IMG/VR virus record: IMGVR_UViG_3300022213_000237
Location: 1-64,000 of that record
Length of the DNA stretch: 64,000 bases
DNA from: a virus
Strand: one strand, 5' to 3'
Below the pieces are notes generated by a model. It did not search any database and had not been told where the DNA came from. It worked only from the letters and a program-made list of their open reading frames with translations. A program made the translations under genes and the position numbers. Each line of letters opens with the position of its first letter. Positions within the stretch are counted from its first letter, which is position 1. This document shows positions 8,626 to 16,724 of this stretch, one piece after another.

Positions 8626-9621
8626 ATGATTCGAACGGGAACAAATGGCGTCTTCCAGAGTGATGTCCTCATTCGCGCCGCCATTATTGCCGGTATAGAC
8701 GAGATTAGACAGAAGCCGTGGCTGCTTGATTACGTCTTTTCTTGGTTACCGAACGATCCGTTAACATCAAAAACGTACGGGGCGAAAGAATTACAAGAAG
8801 CCAAAAATTGGTTCCTGTCGACCGAAGTAGCGGTTGTAATGGCCTATCGTACAGACCAACCTCAATTGCCGTGCATTGGAATCGAGCTAGTTGAGTCCAC
8901 AGAAGCTCATGCTACCATAGGCGACGTACATTACGAGACTTCAGAAGACGTTGCCGCGAACGAGGTAGCTATTGAGCCCGACAAAATCGTAGGCCCATTT
9001 ACCCCCAAAGCTTACGATATCGAAACGGGTATTGTAACTATGCCCGATAATCAGTCGACGGCCAAAGTTTTTGCCGGCATGTATATTTTTGATACGGTAG
9101 CAAATAGAGGGTATCAGATTTCGGAAGTTCTGTCCGACCAGACCTTTAAACTCGACGACGGGACTAAAGCCAATTTTACGAATTGCTATATAGCTGGGCG
9201 TGATGCGTTCTGGACCATACCTCTATACAGTATGGTTTTTCGCGAAAGCTACCGCATGCGGTGTTTCGTTACTGCTAGTCCCATACATTTGAGTTTTCTC
9301 TACTCCGTATTGTTGTTCGTGTTGATGCGCGGAAAGAAAGACCTCCTTGAAGCCAGAGGATTTGAAAACTTTACCATAGCTGGTTCTGGGTTTGCTGGCG
9401 CACAAATGCCCAATAATCCTGAGATGATCTTCACGAGAGACATTACGGTTACTGGCATTGTGCGTCAATATTGGCCAGGTAATCCGGGACGTAAGCTTGA
9501 TGGAATCCTGGTGGATTCGTCAATTATGGATAGTGGTAAATCGCCGAATGGTATAGCGGAATTCGTTTCCGAACAAGGTTGGGAATTGGAAGATGATCAA
9601 TTTGGAGCCCTTAGGGAATAA
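8626..9621 (+). CDS. putative virion structural protein
   Basis: 331 residues, mixed alpha/beta, without low-complexity regions. The C-terminal third has beta-rich segments typical of neck or tail-terminator proteins (MIFTRDITVTGIVRQYW). It sits directly upstream of the repeat protein and the sheath. Role inferred from position only. Confidence 0.65.
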   Translation: MIRTGTNGVFQSDVLIRAAIIAGIDEIRQKPWLLDYVFSWLPNDPLTSKTYGAKELQEAKNWFLSTEVAVVMAYRTDQPQLPCIGIELVESTEAHATIGDVHYETSEDVAANEVAIEPDKIVGPFTPKAYDIETGIVTMPDNQSTAKVFAGMYIFDTVANRGYQISEVLSDQTFKLDDGTKANFTNCYIAGRDAFWTIPLYSMVFRESYRMRCFVTASPIHLSFLYSVLLFVLMRGKKDLLEARGFENFTIAGSGFAGAQMPNNPEMIFTRDITVTGIVRQYWPGNPGRKLDGILVDSSIMDSGKSPNGIAEFVSEQGWELEDDQFGALRE

Positions 9622-9635
9622 GCGCGCCAGAGCCC

Positions 9636-9642
9636 CAATCTT
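9636..9642 (+). promoter_or_regulatory. candidate late promoter element CAATCTT
   Basis: CCCCAATCTT lies 26 bases before the ATG at 9669. A TAGGAG ribosome site lies between, so this unit would have a short leader. Confidence 0.4.
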
Positions 9643-9668
9643 GGAAAAGAGTTTTAGGAGAATACTTC

Positions 9669-11432
9669 ATGTCTGATATCAAGACCCCAGCCGATGTAGC
9701 CGCCGAGTTAACAAAAGCACTTGGCGAGAAGATCGACACCTTGAAGAAAATGGAACTTCCCCAGTCGCCCGAAAAGGCTGATGGCGGTCAAGAATCATCG
9801 GGTTCAATCCCCGCCATGCCTAAACAAGCAGGCGGAACCACTGATGCCGAAATGGCGAAAGATGAAGTCGTTTCTGTGAAAAGGGCAGAATGCCCTGGTT
9901 GTGGCAAGAAATCTGCCCAAGAGCATGAAGGTGTCTCTGGACGCAAGATGGTAGCCATTTGCGGTAATTGCAAGAAGCGAAACGTCGGCAACGTAAAAAA
10001 GATGGACCTTCCTGCGTCGCCAGAAGCGGCTACCGGCGGCGAGATCGCAAAGAAATCAGAACTCGACGCTCTAGATTTTGCCCAGGCGCTCAGCAAAGCC
10101 GTGGTGGAAAAAATCGCGGGCGTGCGCGAACAACTTGAGAAAATGGAGCGACTCGAAGCCGCAGGTAACGAGGATTTAGCTAAAGGTCTTAAGTCCAAGG
10201 GCGTCAAAAAGAATATTGGGTCACTGCCCAGCAATACGCCATCGAATAAGCAAATTGCGGATGGCGATCCTAACAAATCGCATCCAATGCCTAAGTCGGT
10301 ATTCGATATCATGAATAAGGGCGAAGGTAAATTCCTGCCCTGGGCTAAAGGCACTAAGAAGCCAAAAGTAGGAAAAGAAGTAGAAGCTGAAGGCAGTGGC
10401 GGAAGTGATACCACTAAGCCCGGACCTTCACTTCAAAAGGACGCCCTTCCTGTAGCCAAGCCACCGAAGATGCCAGCTCTTAAGCCCGCAGGTGTGCCTG
10501 GCGCCAAAGCTGGTGACGCACCCAAGGCTCCTAAGGCGCCAGGTGCCCCCGGACAGACTGGTAGTACGATGAAAATGGAACTTCCTCAGTCCCCTGAAAA
10601 GGCGGGTGGTGGTGACATGGCAAGTGGCTCTGTGCCCGCTATGCCCAAACAGGCCGGTGGAACCACCGACGCAGAGATGGAAAAAGAGGAGATGTCTCCG
10701 GAAGAAACCAACATCGCCGAAGAATCGTCTGCAGAAGAAACACATATGGGTAAGGATGAATTGCCCCAAACTCCTGAAAAAGCGATTGGCGGTCAAGAGT
10801 CTTCTGGATCTATTCCCGCTATGCCTAAACAAGCAGGAGGAGCTACTGACGCGGAGATGAAGAAGAACGCTTTGCCTCCCAATCACGCAAGTCCCGTATT
10901 TGCGGTCCATGCTTCTGTTTTCGGTAATAAAGCCGCACCTGGAGACCCTCACGGCGGCAAATCAGGATACTTAATCACCCAGGCTCTACCTAAACTTAAA
11001 CCTGCGGCTGCGGGTATGCATACCGTGGGTCAAGATGGACCTCCTACGCCGGCACCTGGCGATATGGGTGCTGGTAACAAGACAGTTAACCTTCGTTCGC
11101 CGGTCGGAAAATCCGAAGACATGGCTAAGGGCGTGTTTTCTCAGGCGGCACAACATTCAGACCCTTCTTTTGCGTCGCATGCGGCCAGCAAAGCTGCGGC
11201 AGCGCCAGCAGCAAAACCTGCACCCATGGGTGGGCCGAACGATGCCCGCGCAGCAGCGTTTTCAGCGGCATTAGCGGGAGAATTTCAACCCAAAGCTCCT
11301 ATTAAGACCGGACTCGAGCTGGCACATCCTAAAGCCGCCAACTTGCCGAAATTCGGCAAAGCTGAACTGGATAGCGTCAAGTGTCCAGGATGTAAGCAAG
11401 GCATGACCCTTTGTAAGTGTGGATCCAAGTAA
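9669..11432 (+). CDS. repeat-containing low-complexity virion protein with zinc-ribbon motifs
   Basis: 587 residues, Pro/Ala/Lys-rich and probably mostly disordered. A unit of about 33 residues (ELPQSPEKA-GG...SGSIPAMPKQAGGTTDAEM) occurs three times near residues 28, 303 and 364, with a fourth degenerate start near 115 (MDLPASPEAATGG). A CPGCGKK...CGNCKK pair (about 77-107) and a C-terminal CPGCKQGMTLCKC are likely metal sites. K-S-E tripeptides occur near 135 and 481. Placed just before the sheath; possibly a scaffold, internal head protein or proteolytically matured component. No enzyme motif seen. Confidence 0.7.
   Translation: MSDIKTPADVAAELTKALGEKIDTLKKMELPQSPEKADGGQESSGSIPAMPKQAGGTTDAEMAKDEVVSVKRAECPGCGKKSAQEHEGVSGRKMVAICGNCKKRNVGNVKKMDLPASPEAATGGEIAKKSELDALDFAQALSKAVVEKIAGVREQLEKMERLEAAGNEDLAKGLKSKGVKKNIGSLPSNTPSNKQIADGDPNKSHPMPKSVFDIMNKGEGKFLPWAKGTKKPKVGKEVEAEGSGGSDTTKPGPSLQKDALPVAKPPKMPALKPAGVPGAKAGDAPKAPKAPGAPGQTGSTMKMELPQSPEKAGGGDMASGSVPAMPKQAGGTTDAEMEKEEMSPEETNIAEESSAEETHMGKDELPQTPEKAIGGQESSGSIPAMPKQAGGATDAEMKKNALPPNHASPVFAVHASVFGNKAAPGDPHGGKSGYLITQALPKLKPAAAGMHTVGQDGPPTPAPGDMGAGNKTVNLRSPVGKSEDMAKGVFSQAAQHSDPSFASHAASKAAAAPAAKPAPMGGPNDARAAAFSAALAGEFQPKAPIKTGLELAHPKAANLPKFGKAELDSVKCPGCKQGMTLCKCGSK
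9748..10855 (+). repeat. three near-identical units of about 99 bp inside the 9669 gene
   Basis: Units start near 9748, 10574 and 10757 and are in frame. They encode ELPQSPEKA...KQAGGTTDAEM with few substitutions, and several of the differences are silent, which points to old in-frame duplication under selection for the protein sequence. Confidence 0.75.
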
Positions 11433-11446
11433 ACACTTTTAAAACC

Positions 11447-11453
11447 TAATCTA
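11447..11453 (+). promoter_or_regulatory. candidate late promoter element (variant TAATCTA)
   Basis: ACCTAATCTA precedes the sheath gene. An ACAGGAG ribosome site then lies before the ATG at 11481. One base differs from the other elements. Confidence 0.35.
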
Positions 11454-11480
11454 CCGCACAGGTAACAGGAGAATTTCCAA

Positions 11481-14366
11481 ATGGCACAGAGCTACCAAAC
11501 TGATTCCGCAACACTGTATCTTCCGGGAGCATACCCAGAAATTAAGGTGCAGCAGCAACAGAGCGGACTCCCTACGACAGGAATTATTTTCCTGGTAGGT
11601 GAAGCCGAAGCCGGCCCGTCATTCGACGAAGAGTCGGATCTCTCGTTGAATTTCTTCGCACCCACGGAAATGAGCGAAGTTATTGCCAAATACAAATCTG
11701 GTCGATTGGTTGATGCCTTCCGTGCCGCCGCTAATCCAGCCAAAGACGTCAACATCACTGGATCTCCTTCTTTTATCTACTGCATCAAAACCAATCAAGG
11801 GGCCAAAGCTTCTTTGGCCTTGTCTCGTTCTGGGTTAACCGATTACGGTACTCTGTACGATAAATCGTACGGCGCACTAGGTAACCTGCTTTATTCTCAG
11901 GTCTCTGCCTCACAAGCAGAAGTAGCTCCAGAGACGGGGTTGCTGACCTACATCCCCCTACCAAGCTTAGGTGGCAGCGATTCCGCAAACGTTGGCGTAC
12001 GTGTGAATGGTGGAGCAAAAAGCGCTATCACCGTTTCTGCACGCACCTCTCCAGCCAGCCTTGCGGCTCAATTCAATGCCGTTGACGGTCTTGAGTTAGT
12101 CGGTGGTGTAGATCGAGATATTTTAGACGGTGTAAGCGCGCCCGACACCCTCGGCCTCGTGGCTTCAGGTAATGCCGTCACTATTACCGTTAGCTCTGCT
12201 TGGGGTAATGCCCCGACCGTTGGCGATACGATGATTATCGCTCGTGACACCACGTATGGTAACACCGCAGATTCAGTTATCGACGGTGCCGGCGGTGAAA
12301 ACTTCGGAGCCTACATAGTAACTGCTGTTACCACAAATACTATTCAGGCAACCAAACTCCGAGACGACGATGCCTCGGGAGCGCCTACTGCGCCTGCAAC
12401 CGTTGCACCGGTTTCGCTCAGCGGCACCCCGGCCAACGACCTGAAGTGCTTTAGCCCGATTAACTTCAAAGTTATGACCGGCGTGGATCGAGGAATGTTG
12501 GATGTGAATACGGTCGGCAACGATGTCACCGGCACCGCTTCTGGATCATCCTTGACTGTGGTCCTCGAAACTGGTTTTGCTTGGGCAGCTCTTCCTCAGG
12601 TTGGCGACATTGTCAAAATTCCTTCTTCGGCTCCTGCCGGAATTAAAGGCGGCGGCTCGGAAAACGTAGGCAAATACGTTGTCACTGCCGCAACTACTGG
12701 GACTGGTGCCGGTGAGTCTAGCGTGACCATGACTCGCATCAGCAACGGCGACCCCGTTAGCTTCGGAGCCACGGCACTCGCTGCGGCCACGGATATCGTT
12801 TGTCTACGACCTGTAATGGATGGCGTTGGAAAGGTGTTGGAATTGACCGATAACGCCGGTTCTGTTGCAGCCGCTCAGCAATTCTTTGAAACCGATGGCA
12901 CCGCCGCCGATATTCTTTCTGCTTCTGGAGACGTGCTTCTCTGGACTTCAGCATCGGAACAAATCGTGCGCCTGAATGTCACGCGCCAATCTGACGGTAC
13001 GGCAGAAGCAATCACCGCTGGTGGCGATATCGTGCTGAAAATAGGGTACAAGGGAACCACGGCCACAATGACTTTTGATGGCACGGACCTCACCACCACT
13101 GTTGTGGGCGGGACCGGAGCTTCGTTGACCGGCGCGAGCGCGCTGAAGATTAGTCAATTCAAGACGCTGTCTGATTTGGCACAATTCATTAACTCCAAGA
13201 CCGGATATTCCTGTTCCGTGGGCAGCGCCCTGTATGGCCAACTGTCTCCCACGATTCTGGACTACGGCACTTTCTCGATTTGTTCTGACATTGCTGGTAG
13301 TCAGCCTGGAAGAATTAAGCGCGATGCTCAACGCTTCTTCGATCAAGTGTCGACCAATAGCGGAACCGTGCAGCTTGGCGATCCGGCAGAACGTGCGGAT
13401 GCAGGTCTTCCGGAAGCTCAGGCCATTTCTTATCTGGCCGGTGGAACCCTTGGAGCCACCACCGCGACTCAAGCGGCGGCGGCCATCGACGCCCTCAGCA
13501 AGTTGCGCGGCAACTTCGTAGTCACTCTCTTCTCGCGAGATGCGACAGACGATATTGCAGACGGTCTAACCGATTCTGCTTCTTCATACGAAATCGATGC
13601 CATCAACGCTGCGGTTTCGAGTCACGTTTTGGCCATGAGCAAGCTGAAAACTCGTCGTCATCGTCAAGGCTTCGTTTCCTTCCGTGGAAGCTTTGCTGAC
13701 GCCAAACTTGCGGCCCAGAATATCGCCAACTACCGCGTGTCGATGCAATTCCAAGATGTCAAAGCTTTGTCGTCTGACGGATCTATTGTTCAGTTCCAAC
13801 CTTGGATGGCTTCCGTATACGCGGCAGGCATGCAAGCGGCTGGATTCTACCGTTCACTTGTTTTCAAAGGTCTTGACGCTTCAGGCGCTCTGATGGCAGA
13901 TGGTTCGTTTACGGACCAAGACGATGCAGACTTAGAAGCTGCGGTCACCAACGGTCTCATGGCCATTGAGCGTCCAGTTACGGGCGGTATTCGCTGGAAC
14001 ACTGACCAGACCACTTACGCTGTTGACGGTAGCTTCGTCTTCAACTCGGTGCAGGCTATCTACGCTTCCGACACTATCGCGCTCACCGTTGCTCAACGAA
14101 TGGAAAATGCATTCGTAGGTCAGTCCGTGGCCGACGTTTCCGCCTCCGTGGCTCTTGCGTATCTGCAAGGAATCATGGCCGACATGAAACGACTCAAGTT
14201 GATCGCCGGCTCAGACGATGCCCCACTTGGATACCGAAATGCGCAGATTGTCATCTCCGGTAACGCCATGAAGGTACAGCTAGAAATCAAACTCGCGGGC
14301 GCAATCCTCTTTATCCCGATCACGTTCCTGGTAACCCAGGTTCAGCAGTCGGCTTCACAGCAATAA
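11481..14366 (+). CDS. contractile tail sheath protein
   Basis: 961 residues. The N terminus has the sheath-typical LYLPGAYPEIKVQQ, and the C terminus ends in the sheath-type beta strand exchange region (VQLEIKLAGAILFIPITFLV). It is longer than most sheath proteins because of a central insertion (about 205-450) made of two tandem related domains, each starting with GVDR-[DG]-[IM]-LD and containing a ENFGAYIVTA or ENVGKYVVTA core. These would decorate the outside of the sheath. It defines the phage as a myovirus type. Strong AGGAGAAT ribosome site. Confidence 0.93.
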   Translation: MAQSYQTDSATLYLPGAYPEIKVQQQQSGLPTTGIIFLVGEAEAGPSFDEESDLSLNFFAPTEMSEVIAKYKSGRLVDAFRAAANPAKDVNITGSPSFIYCIKTNQGAKASLALSRSGLTDYGTLYDKSYGALGNLLYSQVSASQAEVAPETGLLTYIPLPSLGGSDSANVGVRVNGGAKSAITVSARTSPASLAAQFNAVDGLELVGGVDRDILDGVSAPDTLGLVASGNAVTITVSSAWGNAPTVGDTMIIARDTTYGNTADSVIDGAGGENFGAYIVTAVTTNTIQATKLRDDDASGAPTAPATVAPVSLSGTPANDLKCFSPINFKVMTGVDRGMLDVNTVGNDVTGTASGSSLTVVLETGFAWAALPQVGDIVKIPSSAPAGIKGGGSENVGKYVVTAATTGTGAGESSVTMTRISNGDPVSFGATALAAATDIVCLRPVMDGVGKVLELTDNAGSVAAAQQFFETDGTAADILSASGDVLLWTSASEQIVRLNVTRQSDGTAEAITAGGDIVLKIGYKGTTATMTFDGTDLTTTVVGGTGASLTGASALKISQFKTLSDLAQFINSKTGYSCSVGSALYGQLSPTILDYGTFSICSDIAGSQPGRIKRDAQRFFDQVSTNSGTVQLGDPAERADAGLPEAQAISYLAGGTLGATTATQAAAAIDALSKLRGNFVVTLFSRDATDDIADGLTDSASSYEIDAINAAVSSHVLAMSKLKTRRHRQGFVSFRGSFADAKLAAQNIANYRVSMQFQDVKALSSDGSIVQFQPWMASVYAAGMQAAGFYRSLVFKGLDASGALMADGSFTDQDDADLEAAVTNGLMAIERPVTGGIRWNTDQTTYAVDGSFVFNSVQAIYASDTIALTVAQRMENAFVGQSVADVSASVALAYLQGIMADMKRLKLIAGSDDAPLGYRNAQIVISGNAMKVQLEIKLAGAILFIPITFLVTQVQQSASQQ

Positions 14367-14379
14367 TCTCTAGGGTATA

Positions 14380-15012
14380 ATGATAGTGTATGGATTAACA
14401 GATCCACGTACGAATGAACTTCGATACGTGGGAAAGACGGATAAGGGGCTGGAGGTAAGGCTTCAGCAGCACTTACAGCCGGCATATCTGCGTCCAAATA
14501 CACACAAAAACGCTTGGATAAAATTACTTAAGCGGGAAGCCCTGAGACCAGATATTTTTGTAATTGAAGAAACGCAAGACCCAGAAGCTGAACAATTTTG
14601 GATCTCGTATTACAAATCTATTGGTTGTGATTTAACGAACGGTACAGTTGGTGGCGAAGGATGGAAGGTTGGCACCAAGCATTCGGAAGCCGCTAAGAAA
14701 AAGATTTCTGAGGCTCATATGGGTCGCAAGAAAGAATATGAGACTTGGAATAAGGGTAAGACTGGGATCTATTCTGAAGAAACATTGAAGAAAATGTCTG
14801 AATCTAAACTTCATCGAAGTTTTAGCGCAGAAACTAGAGAAAAGATCTCAAAAGCACATGGCGGTAAGTCAATCATCGATAGTAACGGTGTAGTTTATCC
14901 CACCATAGCCGAAGCTGCACGGCGCCTTAAGTTGCAGGAATCAAACATTAATGCAGTAATAAAGGGCCGCGCCCGCCAAACTGGCGGATATACGTTTAAG
15001 TACGCGGAATAA
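14380..15012 (+). CDS. GIY-YIG homing endonuclease
   Basis: 210 residues. The N terminus gives the GIY-YIG core (IVYGLTDP...LRYVGKT), the catalytic arginine region (LEVRLQQHL) and the metal-binding glutamate helix (EAEQFWISYYK). Residues 95-165 hold NUMOD3-like motifs (SEAAKKKISEAHMGRK and TREKISKAHGGK). The C terminus (TIAEAARRLKLQESNINAVIKG) is an IENR1/NUMOD1-type helix-turn-helix. It is free-standing between the sheath and tube genes, the usual intergenic niche of phage homing endonucleases, and presumably spreads by cutting phages lacking it. Confidence 0.9.
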   Translation: MIVYGLTDPRTNELRYVGKTDKGLEVRLQQHLQPAYLRPNTHKNAWIKLLKREALRPDIFVIEETQDPEAEQFWISYYKSIGCDLTNGTVGGEGWKVGTKHSEAAKKKISEAHMGRKKEYETWNKGKTGIYSEETLKKMSESKLHRSFSAETREKISKAHGGKSIIDSNGVVYPTIAEAARRLKLQESNINAVIKGRARQTGGYTFKYAE

Positions 15013-15021
15013 GGTGACATT

Positions 15022-15483
15022 TTGGGGACCACGGCGAAAACAATGCACGGATCGCGTGCGCAGGTAATGATAGACGGTAAAATCATTGGTATTTTTACTA
15101 ACGTAAGCTACGGCGTACGTTACGATGCCAATCCCGTCCACATTCTCGGTCGCTTTTCGGCTGCAGAAATCGTGCTCTCGGGTATGGAGCCCGTCTCAGT
15201 TGATTGCACGGGCTTCCGTGTTGTCGACAATGGCCCTTATAAGGTGGCTTCGGTTCCGCGACTTCAGGACCTACTGAATCACGAGGACATCACCCTCGCT
15301 ATCTTCGATCGTCAATCGGGGGAGCAAATCATGACCGTAGTAGGTGTACGCCCCACCGGGTATAGCACCTCAGTCGCGTCTCGCGGTATACAGGACCTGA
15401 CTGTCAATTTCATGGGCTTGCGTCTCTCTGACGAGAATGACCCGAACGGTCAGGACGAAACTCCAGGGGCGACGGAATTCTAA
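15022..15483 (+). CDS. tail tube protein
   Basis: 153 residues directly downstream of the sheath/homing-endonuclease pair. The pattern ARVMIDGKIIG...VSYGVRYDANPVHILGRF and the beta-rich remainder fit myovirus tail tube proteins. The best start is TTG at 15022 with AAGGTGA eight bases upstream; ATG at 15043 is an alternative. Asp/Asn/Gly-rich C terminus. An intrinsic terminator follows, which closes the sheath-tube unit. Confidence 0.8.
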   Translation: MGTTAKTMHGSRAQVMIDGKIIGIFTNVSYGVRYDANPVHILGRFSAAEIVLSGMEPVSVDCTGFRVVDNGPYKVASVPRLQDLLNHEDITLAIFDRQSGEQIMTVVGVRPTGYSTSVASRGIQDLTVNFMGLRLSDENDPNGQDETPGATEF

Positions 15484-15505
15484 GTTACTGAAATTCCTAC
15501 TCACA

Positions 15506-15542
15506 AACCCTGGTGACCTCAAAAGGTTCCCAGGGTTTTTTA
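15506..15542 (+). terminator. intrinsic terminator after the tube gene
   Basis: AACCCTGG (15506) pairs with CCAGGGTT (15530) and is followed by a T run. Placed 23 bases after the tube stop codon. It also argues against any start for the next gene upstream of 15573. Confidence 0.85.
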
Positions 15543-15572
15543 TTTCAAGATCTTACGGATACAAGGAACACC

Positions 15573-15806
15573 ATGGATATTAAATTCAATGCCGTCGAAG
15601 GACTGGAGACAATGGGAGTTCACGACATTTTAGTCGATGGGAACCATGCCGGACGTATGGTCATGTGGCGCAAAATGAATAAAGGTGTAGTCGAGATGGA
15701 AGGTTGGGCCGTTACGGTAGGAGTCGTGGGCAAAACCTTTACCAAAAACGATTGCGCCACCAAAGAAGAAGCAATGTCGTTTGTAAGGAAGATGCTCCAG
15801 CCTTAA
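15573..15806 (+). CDS. small hypothetical protein
   Basis: 77 residues, predicted mixed beta/alpha (VVEMEGWAVTVGVVG, then KEEAMSFVRKML). ATG is preceded by ACAAGGAACACC. Starts upstream of 15573 would lie in the terminator. The stop codon overlaps the late-promoter-like element before the tRNA array. No family recognised. Confidence 0.65.
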   Translation: MDIKFNAVEGLETMGVHDILVDGNHAGRMVMWRKMNKGVVEMEGWAVTVGVVGKTFTKNDCATKEEAMSFVRKMLQP

Positions 15807-15810
15807 TCTT
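15804..15810 (+). promoter_or_regulatory. candidate late promoter element TAATCTT before the tRNA array
   Basis: CCTTAATCTT ends 11 bases before the first tRNA. If it acts as a -10 element, the transcript would begin just before tRNA-Tyr, the same geometry as for the leaderless protein genes. Confidence 0.4.
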
Positions 15811-15821
15811 GCAGCAAATAC

Positions 15822-15906
15822 GGGTGAAACGTGGCCAATGGTGGCCCAGCGCGCTGTAAACGCGCCGCTCTTCGGGGCACGGTAGGTTCGATTCCTACTT
15901 CACCCA
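15822..15906 (+). tRNA. tRNA-Tyr (GTA)
   Basis: Acceptor GGGTGAA/TTCACCC, anticodon loop CTGTAAA with GTA, a long variable arm (CGCTCTTCGGGGCACG) as expected for bacterial tRNA-Tyr, and T loop TTCGATT. CCA is not encoded. Confidence 0.92.
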
Positions 15907-15951
15907 ATTGTTCTCTGACATAGTCATGTAAATGACGTAGAATACTATGAC

Positions 15952-15972
15952 CCCACGTTCCAACGTGGGTAT
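15952..15972 (+). other. hairpin between tRNA-Tyr and tRNA-Gln
   Basis: CCCACG-TTCCAA-CGTGGG followed by TATTTT. It may be a weak terminator or a processing signal. Confidence 0.5.
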
Positions 15973-15974
15973 TT

Positions 15975-16048
15975 TGGCGACTGGCGCAATGGTAGCGCAG
16001 CCGGTTCTGACCCGGAAGGTTTTCTAGGTTCGAGTCCTAGGTCGCCAG
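15975..16048 (+). tRNA. tRNA-Gln (CTG)
   Basis: Acceptor TGGCGAC/GTCGCCA, D arm GCGC/GCGC, anticodon loop TTCTGAC with CTG, T arm CTAGG/CCTAG with TTCGAGT. Discriminator G, no encoded CCA. Reads CAG. Confidence 0.9.
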
Positions 16049-16052
16049 CTAT

Positions 16053-16123
16053 TCCGAGATCGTTCAACGGTAGGACGGGCAGCTGTTTACCGCTTCATCT
16101 GGGTTCAAATCCTAGTCTCGGAG
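16053..16123 (+). tRNA. tRNA-Asn (GTT), imperfect anticodon stem
   Basis: Acceptor TCCGAGA/TCTCGGA, D stem GTTC/GGAC, anticodon loop CTGTTTA, T arm CTGGG/CCTAG. The anticodon stem has an A-C mismatch, and position 37 is T instead of the usual purine, so charging or function is less certain than for the neighbours. Confidence 0.75.
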
Positions 16124-16136
16124 CACAAATGTAATC

Positions 16137-16209
16137 GGGGCTGTAGCTCAATTGGGAGAGCAAGACCTTTGCAAGGTCGAGGTTGAGAGTTCGAGTCTCT
16201 CCAGCTCCA
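16137..16209 (+). tRNA. tRNA-Ala (TGC)
   Basis: Acceptor GGGGCTG/CAGCTCC, D arm AGCTC/GAGC, anticodon TGC in TTTGCAA, T loop TTCGAGT. The acceptor stem is identical to that of the phage tmRNA at 16725, as expected because alanyl-tRNA synthetase reads both. Confidence 0.93.
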
Positions 16210-16213
16210 TCTC

Positions 16214-16285
16214 GCCGTCATAGCACAATTGGTAGTGCAAACGCCTGTAAGCGTGAGGTTGAGGGTTCGACTCCTTCTGACGGCA
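16214..16285 (+). tRNA. tRNA with a six-base anticodon loop, possibly Thr (TGT)
   Basis: Acceptor GCCGTCA/TGACGGC, D stem GCAC/GTGC and T arm GAGGG/CCTTC with TTCGACT are sound. The anticodon stem ACGC/GCGT encloses only CTGTAA, one base short of the normal seven. If the last pair opens, the loop becomes eight bases. A short variable loop argues against tRNA-Tyr; Thr (TGT) is the likeliest origin. It may be a pseudogene or an altered decoder. Confidence 0.6.
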
Positions 16286-16554
16286 AACGATCAACACGTT
16301 ATAATTTGTACATATAAAGGACGTCTCATCAGCCTTTGTCTAGACAGCTTTCTTCGGTCTGTATACGGGCCGACGCGGGTCCGGCCCTCGATAATGAACC
16401 GGTGGAAGCGTAATTCGACTATTACGACACGTAAGCACTTCGTGAAAATATTGTGCATCCCTGGTATGTGAGGGGTAATCAGTCTACTACGAGCTTGGCC
16501 ATCGGGCCGGGAAACGGGTAGAACACATACAGCTCCGTAGACGTACGGAGTCTT
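16286..16554 (+). other. 269-base gap in the tRNA array with hairpins; possible small RNA
   Basis: A TTATAAT box near 16300 could start a transcript. Downstream are hairpins GGGCCG/CGGCCC (near 16367-16393) and CTCCGT/ACGGAG (near 16532-16549). I see no credible gene on either strand and no tRNA T loop. It may hold a structured RNA or only array spacer. Confidence 0.3.
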
Positions 16555-16627
16555 GCGACTGTAACCATGATGGTTCAGGTGACGCTTTGAAACAGCGTAA
16601 ATCTTGGTTCGATTCCAAGCGGTCGCA
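16555..16627 (+). tRNA. tRNA-Phe (GAA)
   Basis: Acceptor GCGACTG/CGGTCGC, anticodon stem ACGCT/AGCGT around TTGAAAC with GAA, T arm CTTGG/CCAAG with TTCGATT. The D stem is weak (one mismatch). Confidence 0.85.
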
Positions 16628-16631
16628 CTTT

Positions 16632-16706
16632 GGTCTCTTAGTGAAATTGGATTTATCACGTAAGTCTACGAAACTTAAATTCTGGGTTCAAGTCCCAGAG
16701 AGATCG
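16632..16706 (+). tRNA. tRNA-Arg (ACG)
   Basis: Acceptor GGTCTCT/AGAGATC, D stem GTGA/TCAC, anticodon stem TAAGT/ACTTA around CTACGAA, T arm CTGGG/CCCAG. The wobble A would need host TadA to become inosine. Discriminator G. Confidence 0.88.
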
Positions 16707-16724
16707 TGTTGTAAGAAGGAATCC

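Noticed and set aside
9788-10414. 208-residue open frame on the minus strand
   Set aside because: Antisense to the repeat protein gene; Ser/Pro/Leu-rich composition of a codon shadow and no ribosome site.
10428-10952. 174-residue open frame on the minus strand
   Set aside because: Antisense to the 9669 gene; Arg/Ser/Cys-rich composition typical of an out-of-frame translation.
12948-13472. 174-residue open frame on the minus strand
   Set aside because: Lies inside the sheath gene, with no promoter or ribosome site.
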